64,000 nucleotides of DNA from Planctomycetota bacterium. GTDB taxonomy: Bacteria; Planctomycetota; UBA1135. Below the pieces are notes generated by a model. It worked only from the letters and a program-made list of their open reading frames with translations. It searched no databases and was not told the DNA's origin. The stretch lies in assembly GCA_002705055.1 (NCBI GenBank), contig PAHY01000013.1, positions 1 through 64,000 on the forward strand, read 5' to 3'. Positions 45,250 to 52,332 of this stretch are shown piece by piece (position 1 is the stretch's first letter; the number at the start of each line of letters is the position of its first letter). A program made the translations under genes and the position numbers.

Positions 45250-46704
45250 CTAGACTGATGAACGCAGATCTTGGAGGCGAATGACTCTCATGGTGTTCGT
45301 CCCCCCGGCCACCGAGAAGGTGCCGGCGAGCGAGACCAGGAGATCCTTGTCCCGCAACCACCGGCGCTCGACCAGGACGTCTGCTGCCAGACGGTGGAGC
45401 TCCAGGACCGTCCGCGGTTCGCGGATGAGGCCAGGGAGCACCCCCCAGATGAGGGCCATGCGGTGGTAGGCGGATTCTCGCGCTGTCAGACAGATCAACG
45501 GCCTGCTGGCGCGAAAAGAGGCGACGAGTCTAGCAGTGCGGCCACTCTCGGTAAAGGCCAGGATCAGCTTGGCCTTGGCGAGGTGGGCGGCGAAGACCGC
45601 CGAGTTGGCCACGGCCATCCCGACCCCCGCCTGATCGCGGCCCCGGCGCTCGACGTTGGGCCGGAGGCGCCAGTGGGCCTTGAACATCTCCTCCTCGGTC
45701 TGGTCGATGATGTCGTGCATCACCTGGCAGGTCTGGACGGGATATTCCCCCACGGCGGTCTCGCCGGACAGCATCACCGCGTCGACCGCGTCCATGACCG
45801 CGTTGGCCACGTCCGAGACCTCGGCCCGGGTGGGCTGCGGGCTGCTGATCATCGACTCGAGCATCTGCGTCGCGACGATGACTGGGGTCGCCTTGGCGAG
45901 GCAGGCCTGGGCGATCCGGGCCTGGAGCATGGGCACCTTGGCGTGCCCCACCTCGACCGCCAGATCGCCGCGGGCCACCATGACGGCATCGGTGGCCTCG
46001 ATGATCTCGTCGAGATTCTCAATCGCGCTGGGGTGCTCGATCTTGGCGCAGATCGGCATGTTCGAGCCGCGCCGGTGCAGCGCCCGCTGCAGGGTCTCGA
46101 CATCCTTGGCGGTGCGCACGAAGGACAGCGCGATCCAGTCGGCGTCGTGCTCGACCGCGAAGTCGATGTCTTCCTTGTCCTTGGCCGAGAGCGCCGGTGC
46201 GGACACCGCGCTATCGGGCAGGTTGACGCCTTGGTGCGAGACGAGGTGGGTCGCGCGCTTGACCTTGCAGATCAGGGTCTTGCCCTCGATCGCTTTCACC
46301 TTGAGTTCGGCTCGACCGTCGCGAATGAGGATGCGGTGGCCGACCTGGAGGTCGGTCAGCAGGCGCGGATAGTCGATCGCGAGCGCCCCCGAGCGCGGGC
46401 ACTTCTTGGCGTTGACCACCTCGATCGTCTCTCCCACGACCAGCTTGCGCTGCTCGGGAAGCTCGCCCAGGCGAATCCGCGGGCCGCGCAGATCGACGAA
46501 GATCGAAACCGGCCGGTTGAGCTCCTTGCGGACCTTCTTGACCATGCGCACCCACTTGGCGCGGGTGGCATTGTCGCCGTGGCTCATGTTGAAGCGGAAG
46601 GCATCGACCCCCGCCACGATCATGCGTTTGATGCGGTCCTCGCGCGCGCTGGCCGGGCCGAGCGTGGCGAGGATCTTCGTGCGGGCGAGGGTCTTCTCGA
46701 GCAT
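45250..46704 (-). CDS. pyk: Pyruvate kinase
   Basis: 484 residues. RTKILATLGPAS, NMSHGD, VDLRGPRIRLGE (B-domain start), the catalytic KIEHPSAIENLDEII, MVARGDLAVEVG and MLESMISSPQPTRAEVSDVANAV. It makes pyruvate and ATP from PEP. 15 bases behind mdh. Confidence 0.97.
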   Translation of the reverse strand: MLEKTLARTKILATLGPASAREDRIKRMIVAGVDAFRFNMSHGDNATRAKWVRMVKKVRKELNRPVSIFVDLRGPRIRLGELPEQRKLVVGETIEVVNAKKCPRSGALAIDYPRLLTDLQVGHRILIRDGRAELKVKAIEGKTLICKVKRATHLVSHQGVNLPDSAVSAPALSAKDKEDIDFAVEHDADWIALSFVRTAKDVETLQRALHRRGSNMPICAKIEHPSAIENLDEIIEATDAVMVARGDLAVEVGHAKVPMLQARIAQACLAKATPVIVATQMLESMISSPQPTRAEVSDVANAVMDAVDAVMLSGETAVGEYPVQTCQVMHDIIDQTEEEMFKAHWRLRPNVERRGRDQAGVGMAVANSAVFAAHLAKAKLILAFTESGRTARLVASFRASRPLICLTARESAYHRMALIWGVLPGLIREPRTVLELHRLAADVLVERRWLRDKDLLVSLAGTFSVAGGTNTMRVIRLQDLRSSV

Positions 46705-46719
46705 GGCGAGCGCGAAGGC

Positions 46720-47658
46720 CTAGAGCAGGCCCTTCTCGCGCAGCGTCTCGATGTCGGCGCGGATCGCTTCGGCCGAGGCGTTGAGCTTGGCCATGCCGCC
46801 GTCCTCGATTTCGAGTTCGACGATGCGCTCGACACCGTTCTTGCCGAGCACGCAGGGCACGCCCATGTACAGTCCGGACAGACCGTACTGACCATCGAGA
46901 TAAGCCGCGCAGGGCAGCAGGCGGTGCTCATCGCGCAGGATCGACTTGGCCATGGCCACCGCGGCGGCCGAAGGCGCGTAGTAAGCCGAACCGGTCTTGA
47001 GCAGGTTGACGATCTCGGCGCCCCCGTGCTGGGTGCGGTGGTTGAGAGCGTCGATCTCGTCGGTGGGAATCAGGTTGGGGATCGAGACCCCGTCCACCGT
47101 CGAGAACTGCGGCATGGGCACCATCGAGTCGCCGTGGCCACCCAGCACCATGCAGCGCACGTCGCGCACCCCGCCGCCGAGGTTGTCGGCGATGAACCAG
47201 GCCATCCGCGCCGAGTCGAGCACGCCGGCCATGCCCACCACGCGGTTGCGCTCGAAGCCGAGCCGCTCGGCCATGAGGTAGACCATGGTGTCGAGCGGGT
47301 TGGAGACGACGATCACGCGCGCCTCCGGCGAGCCGGCCTTCACGTAGTCGCCGACCGCGTTGATGATCTTGCCGTTGACCTCGAGCAGATCGCTGCGGTC
47401 CATGCCCGGCTTGCGCGGCATGCCGGCGGTCATGATCACCAGATCCGAGCCGGCGGTGTCGGCCGGGTCGTTGGTGCCGACGACGCGGGCGGCGTAGCCC
47501 TCGACGGCGGCAGCCTGGTTGAGGTCGAGCGCGATGCCCTGGGGGCGCCCTTCGAGGATGTCGATCAGGACGATCTCTTGTGCGATCTCCTGCTCGGCCA
47601 ACCGCTGGGCGCAGGTCATGCCGACAAAGCCGGCTCCTACGACGGTGACACGGGTCAT
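46720..47658 (-). CDS. mdh: Malate dehydrogenase
   Basis: 312 residues. NAD-binding VVGAGFVGMTCA, the active-site loop AGMPRKPGMDRSDLL with Arg in the 102-type position (malate, not lactate), the catalytic region GMAGVLDSARM and GGHGDSMVP. The LDH-like (tetrameric) MDH type. It has its own TAGAAT -10 box in the 51-base gap upstream. Confidence 0.96.
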   Translation of the reverse strand: MTRVTVVGAGFVGMTCAQRLAEQEIAQEIVLIDILEGRPQGIALDLNQAAAVEGYAARVVGTNDPADTAGSDLVIMTAGMPRKPGMDRSDLLEVNGKIINAVGDYVKAGSPEARVIVVSNPLDTMVYLMAERLGFERNRVVGMAGVLDSARMAWFIADNLGGGVRDVRCMVLGGHGDSMVPMPQFSTVDGVSIPNLIPTDEIDALNHRTQHGGAEIVNLLKTGSAYYAPSAAAVAMAKSILRDEHRLLPCAAYLDGQYGLSGLYMGVPCVLGKNGVERIVELEIEDGGMAKLNASAEAIRADIETLREKGLL

Positions 47659-47695
47659 GGTCTGTTCAGCGCCTCCGGGACGGAGACGGGCGCAG

Positions 47696-47701
47696 ATTCT
47701 A
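47696..47701 (-). promoter_or_regulatory. TAGAAT -10-like element of mdh
   Basis: Minus-strand TAGAAT, 37 bases from the mdh ATG. A possible TTTCTG -35 lies 17 bases upstream, inside the end of the preceding gene. Weak match. Confidence 0.35.
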
Positions 47702-47709
47702 GGCCCGAG

Positions 47710-48756
47710 TCAGGCTTCCAGAAAGGACTTTCCGTTGGTGTTCCACCAGGTCGTCCAGGCGTCGTAGGCCTGCTTGCGCTTGGCCTCGGTGCCGTTGTGG
47801 TCGTAGCGGAAGTTCTGACCAGTAATCAGCCGTAGGCTCTGGACCGCCGCCTGGCGGACAAAGCCGATCTCATCCATCAGCGCCTCGACCAGGTGCGGGA
47901 CCGAGGGCTTCGAACGCCAGTCCCCCAGGGTCTTCGCCGCGTAGAAACGGTTGAACTCGTAAGGGTCGGTCAGCATCGGAATCAGATGCGGGACCAGCCG
48001 GGCGTCTTCCTGGGTCGACAGCTTCTCGAGCGCGTCCAGCCGCTCGTCCTGGTCGCTGGAGCGCAGCTGACGGACCAGTCCGGCGATCGCGGGCGGGAAC
48101 TCTTCGGCGCTGCCCTCGCCGCTGCCGGCAGCCGGGCCGCGGGCGGCCAGATCGCGCTGCGTGGCCTCGAGGGTGTCGAGGCGGTCGCGCAGCGCCGAAG
48201 CCACCCCGCGCTGTTCGGCCAGACGCTCGGTGGCGAGCGTGAGTTCGGCCTCGGACTTACCGAGGCGACGGCCCAGGGCGTCGATCTCGAGGGCGAGCTG
48301 GCCCAGCTGCTCGGTTTCCTCCTGCAGGCTGCGCAGCCGCCCGTCCATGGTCTCTTCCACCGAGCTCAGGCGGTCGCCCAGTTCGTCGATCTGAGCCGCG
48401 GTCAGTCCGGATTCACGATCGATGGCGGTGAGCACCTCCTGGATCTTGTCCTCGACGGTGCCGGCGTACATCTTGGCCTGCACTTCGAGGGTATCCGCCG
48501 TGTCTTCCCGCAGCCGCTGGCGCGCCTGATCGCCGTCCCACCAGACGTAGCCGGCTCCACCCAACGCGATCACCGCGAGGAAGAAGGCCACCAGGCCGCC
48601 GCCCCCGCCGCTGCTCCGGCCGCCCTCGACGACGCCGAGCAGGCCCATGCAATCCGGGCAGACGGACCGCTCTCCCTGCACCACGGCATTTCCGGAGTCG
48701 ACTTCGGCCTGAGGGACAGAGACGCCACAGACGGTGCAGAAGTGAAGCTCAGCCAT
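47710..48756 (-). CDS. Membrane protein with zinc ribbon, coiled coil and HEAT repeats
   Basis: 348 residues from MAELHFCTVCGVSVP; the open frame upstream of this ATG has no family features. A CxxC ... CxxC ribbon (CTVC, CPDC) at residues 7-40, a membrane helix GLVAFFLAVIALGGAGYVWW at about 55-75, a long coiled coil (about 80-215) and two to three HEAT repeats at the C-terminus (LVPHLIPMLTDPYEFNRFYAAKTLGDW, PHLVEALMDEIGFVRQAAVQSL). No known family name. It follows two pilin-related membrane genes and precedes mdh. Confidence 0.72.
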   Translation of the reverse strand: MAELHFCTVCGVSVPQAEVDSGNAVVQGERSVCPDCMGLLGVVEGGRSSGGGGGLVAFFLAVIALGGAGYVWWDGDQARQRLREDTADTLEVQAKMYAGTVEDKIQEVLTAIDRESGLTAAQIDELGDRLSSVEETMDGRLRSLQEETEQLGQLALEIDALGRRLGKSEAELTLATERLAEQRGVASALRDRLDTLEATQRDLAARGPAAGSGEGSAEEFPPAIAGLVRQLRSSDQDERLDALEKLSTQEDARLVPHLIPMLTDPYEFNRFYAAKTLGDWRSKPSVPHLVEALMDEIGFVRQAAVQSLRLITGQNFRYDHNGTEAKRKQAYDAWTTWWNTNGKSFLEA

Positions 48757-48829
48757 ATCCGCAGCATAGCGGGACAGGTCGCCCGGGTCACAGCCCCCGA
48801 ACGGGCTGAGCGCCGCGAAATCACGAGGA

Positions 48830-49444
48830 TCAACGCCGACTGAGCGTGCGAAGCTCCGGAATCGGCGCATCCGGGCCGAAGGGAAGCGCGTCTGAGGCCC
48901 GCTGCTCTGGGCTCAAAAGGCCTGCTTCCACCAACTCCTCAGCGGACAGCCAGTCCGTCGAGCCGTCGCCGCGCAGGAGCCAGATCTGCCCACGTGGCGT
49001 GATCCGCGCGCTGGCGGCCAGGACGAGATCGCGTGATGGATGCGCGAGCTGATCCCGCAGCGACGGATCCCCGAAGTCATCGAAGGCCGCGAATCCCAGG
49101 ACCGCAGCTTCGGTCCTCGCTCGCTCGAGATCCCGCTCGGCCGCTTCCTTCGAGCGATCCGGCCATTCGTGACCAGGGAAGAAACGCAGAGGCGAAAGAC
49201 TTCCCTGCCTGGCCCGATCGGCATCCCAGAGCGCCAGCAGGAAGTCCTCGCCGTTGCCCGGCGGCCACTGCTGCTCGTGCTCATTCCGATACATCATCAG
49301 TTGGGAATAGAGCTCACGCAGCTGGATCCGCTCAACCGGCTTGGGCGGCCCACAGCCCTCCGGACGGTCGACGAAAAGGGCGACCGCCCCGGTGGAGCCA
49401 ATCAGGAAAACCAGGCCCAGAGCCAGCCGCAACCAATCAGTCAT
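48830..49444 (-). CDS. Membrane-anchored relative of the pilin-like protein, third member
   Basis: 204 residues from MTDWLRLALGLVFLIG, one N-terminal helix with no prepilin site. The following domain aligns with the two paralogues at 49437-50243 and 56876-57571: RELYSQLMMYRNEHEQQWPPGNGEDFLLALW, then a stretch with FFPG, DPSLRDQLAHP, and the ending PIPELRTL. It is the most divergent of the three. The 5' end overlaps its neighbour by 8 bases. No function known. Confidence 0.65.
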   Translation of the reverse strand: MTDWLRLALGLVFLIGSTGAVALFVDRPEGCGPPKPVERIQLRELYSQLMMYRNEHEQQWPPGNGEDFLLALWDADRARQGSLSPLRFFPGHEWPDRSKEAAERDLERARTEAAVLGFAAFDDFGDPSLRDQLAHPSRDLVLAASARITPRGQIWLLRGDGSTDWLSAEELVEAGLLSPEQRASDALPFGPDAPIPELRTLSRR

Positions 49445-50243
49445 TCGACACGGTGCGAAGCTGCGGGATCGGCGAGCTCGGCCCGACCGGAACGATGCCC
49501 GCGTCGATGTCGTCCTGATGAAGCAAGCCCTGCTCCAGCAGCTGGTCGATCTGCAGCGCATGCACCGCACCATCGGCGGTCATGTAGACGATCGCGTTGC
49601 GATGCGCGAAGGTCGCGTTCGCCAGGATGGTGACCTCATGCGGGTGCGTCATCATCCGCGCGCGCAAGCTGGGATCGTGCCGAGTATCCAGCGCCGCGTA
49701 GTTGATCATGCCGGGCATCAGACTGCTGCGGTCGGAGAGGTACTCCACCACCGACTGCTCATGCGGATCAAGTCCAAGCAGGGCCAGGTACTCGGTCGCG
49801 TTCTCGCTGGCCGAGAAGAAGCGCTCGGCCTCTTCCTGGGTCCGCCGCACGGTCCCCTCCCACCAAAGCTCCAGCAGGAAAGCCTGACCGTTTCCACGAG
49901 GCCAGCGCTGATCGTTGGCGTTCAGGTGCATCATGAAGTGCACGTAGTGCTGCCGCATTTGCGCCTTCTCCGCCGCCACCGTCGATTCGGCGATCGCTTC
50001 ATGAACCGATTGCCTGGAGTCGACGAAGACCAGCGTTCCGACCAGGGTCAGCAGCCCGAGAACGACCAGCTGCGAACCAAAGCCCAGCGCCAGGAGCAGG
50101 GCGAGAGCCAGGACCCAAAGCAGAGCCCCGGTCCCGACGGCCACCGATTCGGCGGGCGCGGGCTCCTGCCCCAGGGCCAGGCCCGTCAAGCCGAGGGCGA
50201 CGGCCACGATCAGCAGGAGGAGACGCAGGGTGCGAGGGCTCAC
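49437..50243 (-). CDS. Membrane-anchored relative of the pilin-like protein, second member
   Basis: 268 residues from a GTG. A signal-like helix (RLLLLIVAVALGLTGLALGQ), then two more hydrophobic stretches (about 40-75), then a domain that is roughly half identical to the pilin-like protein at 56876-57571: MRQHYVHFMMHL, RWPRGNGQAFLLELW, RFFSASENATEYLALLGLD, INYAALDT, TILANATFAHRNAIVYMT and SPIPQLRTVSND. It has no prepilin cleavage motif. It is 52 bases behind mnmA on the same strand. Confidence 0.68.
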   Translation of the reverse strand: MSPRTLRLLLLIVAVALGLTGLALGQEPAPAESVAVGTGALLWVLALALLLALGFGSQLVVLGLLTLVGTLVFVDSRQSVHEAIAESTVAAEKAQMRQHYVHFMMHLNANDQRWPRGNGQAFLLELWWEGTVRRTQEEAERFFSASENATEYLALLGLDPHEQSVVEYLSDRSSLMPGMINYAALDTRHDPSLRARMMTHPHEVTILANATFAHRNAIVYMTADGAVHALQIDQLLEQGLLHQDDIDAGIVPVGPSSPIPQLRTVSND

Positions 50244-50295
50244 GAACCCAGCCTAGCAGGCCAAACCGGCCCCCCGACCTGCGCGGTCAGCTGCT

Positions 50296-51399
50296 CTAAA
50301 CCCGCATTTCCACGGCCGGCGTCGCCTCGTGGAGCCAACCGCCGCCCAGCAGCCGGTCGCCGCGATACACCGCCAGCCCCTGACCCGGGGTGACGCTCTC
50401 GGCCGGGCGGGCGAACTCGATGCGGACCCGCTGCTTGCCCAGGCCCTCGACGCGCGCCGGCACCCCGCCGGGCGAGCTGCGGTACTGCACCGTGACCTCG
50501 TCCCAGACCTCGCCCTCGGCAAGCGAGCAGCCAAAGCCACGAAATTCCGCGACCGTCGCGACCGCGCAGCCGGTCGCCGCGCGCGGGCCGACGATCACAT
50601 CGCCGGTGTCCGGCCGAATATCGACCACGTACATCGGCTCGGTGGCGGCGAAGCCCAGCCCGCGCCGCTGGCCCCGGGTGAATCCCATGTAGCCCTCGTG
50701 CCGGGCCCGCTCCTTGCCGTCGAGGTCAACGATGCGGCCGGGCTTACCGAGCCCGCCGCGCTTGCGCAGCACATCGCGGTAGTCGCCGCTGGGGACGAAG
50801 CAGATCTCCTGGCTGTCTGGCTTACCGAAGACCGGCAGCCCGGCTTCTTCCGCGATCCGGCGCGTCTCGGACTTCTGAAGCCCGCCGACCGGCAGCAGCG
50901 TGCGCGCCAGAATAGAGGGCGCCACCGGGAACAGCACGTAGGACTGATCCTTGTGGGCGTCGGCGCCGCGCAGCAGCTCGGGGCCCTGTTCGCCTTGGCG
51001 GATCTGAGCGTAGTGGCCGGTCGCGATCCACTGCGCGCCGATGGCATCGGCGAAGTCCGCCAGCGCGCCGAATTTGATGTCGCGGTTGCAGACCGCGCAG
51101 GGGTTAGGGGTGCGGCCGGCCGCGTACTCGTCGTGGAAGTAGTTCTGCACGGAAGCGAACTCCTCGTGCATATCGACGGCGTGGTACGGAATGCCGAGTT
51201 GGTCGGCAACCAGCGCGGCATCCCGGGCGTCTTCGGCCGAGCAGCAGCCCTGCTTGGTCGAGCAGGATCCAGCCGGCCGGCTGATCCCGTTGCGCAGGAA
51301 GCAGCCGACCACCTCGTAGCCCTGCTGCGCGAGCAGCAGAGCGGCGACGCTGGAGTCGACTCCGCCCGAAAGGGCGACCAGAACGCGTTCGGAGCTCAT
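50296..51399 (-). CDS. mnmA: tRNA 2-thiouridine synthase (MnmA/TrmU)
   Basis: 367 residues from MSSERVLVALSGGVDSS; the frame stays open upstream but overlaps the yajC region. PP-loop SGGVDSSVAA, first catalytic Cys in NPCAVCNRDIKF, second in DSQEICFVP, and FTRGQRRGLG. It makes s2U34 in tRNAs for Glu, Gln and Lys. Divergent from yajC with an 88-base gap that holds a palindrome. Confidence 0.95.
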   Translation of the reverse strand: MSSERVLVALSGGVDSSVAALLLAQQGYEVVGCFLRNGISRPAGSCSTKQGCCSAEDARDAALVADQLGIPYHAVDMHEEFASVQNYFHDEYAAGRTPNPCAVCNRDIKFGALADFADAIGAQWIATGHYAQIRQGEQGPELLRGADAHKDQSYVLFPVAPSILARTLLPVGGLQKSETRRIAEEAGLPVFGKPDSQEICFVPSGDYRDVLRKRGGLGKPGRIVDLDGKERARHEGYMGFTRGQRRGLGFAATEPMYVVDIRPDTGDVIVGPRAATGCAVATVAEFRGFGCSLAEGEVWDEVTVQYRSSPGGVPARVEGLGKQRVRIEFARPAESVTPGQGLAVYRGDRLLGGGWLHEATPAVEMRV

Positions 51400-51442
51400 C
51401 GGATGCGCACCGCGGACCAGGGCGGCGCTAGACTGACTCGCC

Positions 51443-51471
51443 ATTTTCGCACGAACCTCCGTTCGTGCCAA
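51443..51471 (-). promoter_or_regulatory. Candidate sigma-70 promoter of mnmA
   Basis: Minus strand TTGGCA (51466-51471), 17-base spacer, GAAAAT (51443-51448). The spacer is almost entirely filled by the palindrome at 51449-51468, so a protein bound there would block RNA polymerase. Confidence 0.45.
51449..51468. promoter_or_regulatory. LexA-box-like palindrome between mnmA and yajC
   Basis: GCACGAAC-CTCC-GTTCGTGC, an 8-bp perfect inverted repeat with a 4-base centre. The inner CGAAC-N4-GTTCG equals the core of the LexA (SOS) box of Firmicutes and Actinobacteria. It overlaps a candidate mnmA promoter. It may instead be a hairpin in a transcript. On the other strand the yajC gene begins at 51488 and has a TAGACT box at 51429-51434. 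Confidence 0.5.
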
Positions 51472-51487
51472 CGGAATCAACAGACCT

Positions 51488-51913
51488 GTGATTGAGTTCC
51501 TCCAGCAAGGCGGCGATTCCTTCGCCCCGCCCTCCACCCTCGGCGACGCCCCGAGCCTGAACGCCACCACCGAACAGTCGGGAGGCGCGGCCGGCGGAGC
51601 CAACGGGGGCGCGCAGCCCTCGCCGTACGGCGGCATGTGGATGCTCGGCCTGATGTTCCTGGTGATCTGGATGTTCCTGATCCGCCCGGAGCGCAAGCGT
51701 CAGCGCGAGGCGCAGCAGATGCGCGACTCGATCAAGAAAGGCGACGCGGTCGTGACCGCGGGCGGCATCCACGGCAAGGTCGCCGCCATGGACGAAGCGA
51801 CGCTCACCCTGGAGGTCGCGGACAAGGTGCGGATCAAATTCAACCGTAACGCTGTGGCCGCGGTCTCGTCTTCCGAGAAGAAGGCCGAAGCCAAGGAAGA
51901 GAGCAAGGAGTAG
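51488..51913 (+). CDS. yajC: Preprotein translocase accessory subunit YajC
   Basis: 141 residues from a GTG; longer than the usual 90-110. A Gly/Ser/Ala-rich N-terminal stretch of about 45 residues comes before the membrane helix MWMLGLMFLVIWMFLI, followed by RPERKRQREAQQMRDSIKKGDAVVTAGGIHGKV, the family signature. It binds SecDF-YidC. secD and secF are not in the window. Confidence 0.92.
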   Translation: MIEFLQQGGDSFAPPSTLGDAPSLNATTEQSGGAAGGANGGAQPSPYGGMWMLGLMFLVIWMFLIRPERKRQREAQQMRDSIKKGDAVVTAGGIHGKVAAMDEATLTLEVADKVRIKFNRNAVAAVSSSEKKAEAKEESKE

Positions 51914-51948
51914 TCCTCGCTCCTGGGTGGCGGCCTGGTGTCGCGCCC

Positions 51949-52332
51949 ATGAGTTCCTCCGATCCCCGTCACGTCCTCGGCCAGCGCGCCGAGGACTTTG
52001 TCCATCAAGCGCTGTGTGCGGCGGGCTGGCAGTGCTGGGCGCGCAACACGCGTGCGCTGCACGCCGAGGTGGACTGGCTCGGCCTGCCTCCTGCCGGCGA
52101 TGTTCTGGTCGCCATCGAGGTCAAGGCGCGCCACGAGCTGGATCCCGGCCACCCCGGCGACTGGCTGCGCTGGCGTCAGCGACGGCGGCTCGCGCGCACG
52201 CTGGAGGCTCTGGCGCTGCGCTGCAATTGGCCGGGGCCGGCGCGGCTGGATCTGGTCACGGTCACGGTCGTGGCTGGCCAGCCAGTCGCCTGGGAGCATT
52301 GGCCAGACGTGCTCGACGGGAGCGGCCCCTAG
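51949..52332 (+). CDS. YraN family endonuclease-like protein
   Basis: 127 residues. ARNTRALHAEVDWLG (the family form is ARNxRxxxGEIDL, so Gly is replaced by Ala-Glu here but the acid remains) and VAIEVKAR form the restriction-endonuclease-like catalytic core. The role of UPF0102 proteins is unsettled, perhaps in DNA processing. Its TAG stop overlaps the TAG of the convergent lipoprotein gene inside CTAG. Confidence 0.8.
   Translation: MSSSDPRHVLGQRAEDFVHQALCAAGWQCWARNTRALHAEVDWLGLPPAGDVLVAIEVKARHELDPGHPGDWLRWRQRRRLARTLEALALRCNWPGPARLDLVTVTVVAGQPVAWEHWPDVLDGSGP

Noticed and set aside
45271-47835. 854-codon plus-strand open frame opposite pyk and mdh
   Set aside because: Same pattern: the minus strand has two unambiguous enzymes.
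50244-50295. Terminator after mnmA (GGCC/GGCC and GCAGG/CCTGC pairs)
   Set aside because: Pairs are short, interleaved and lack a T-tract.
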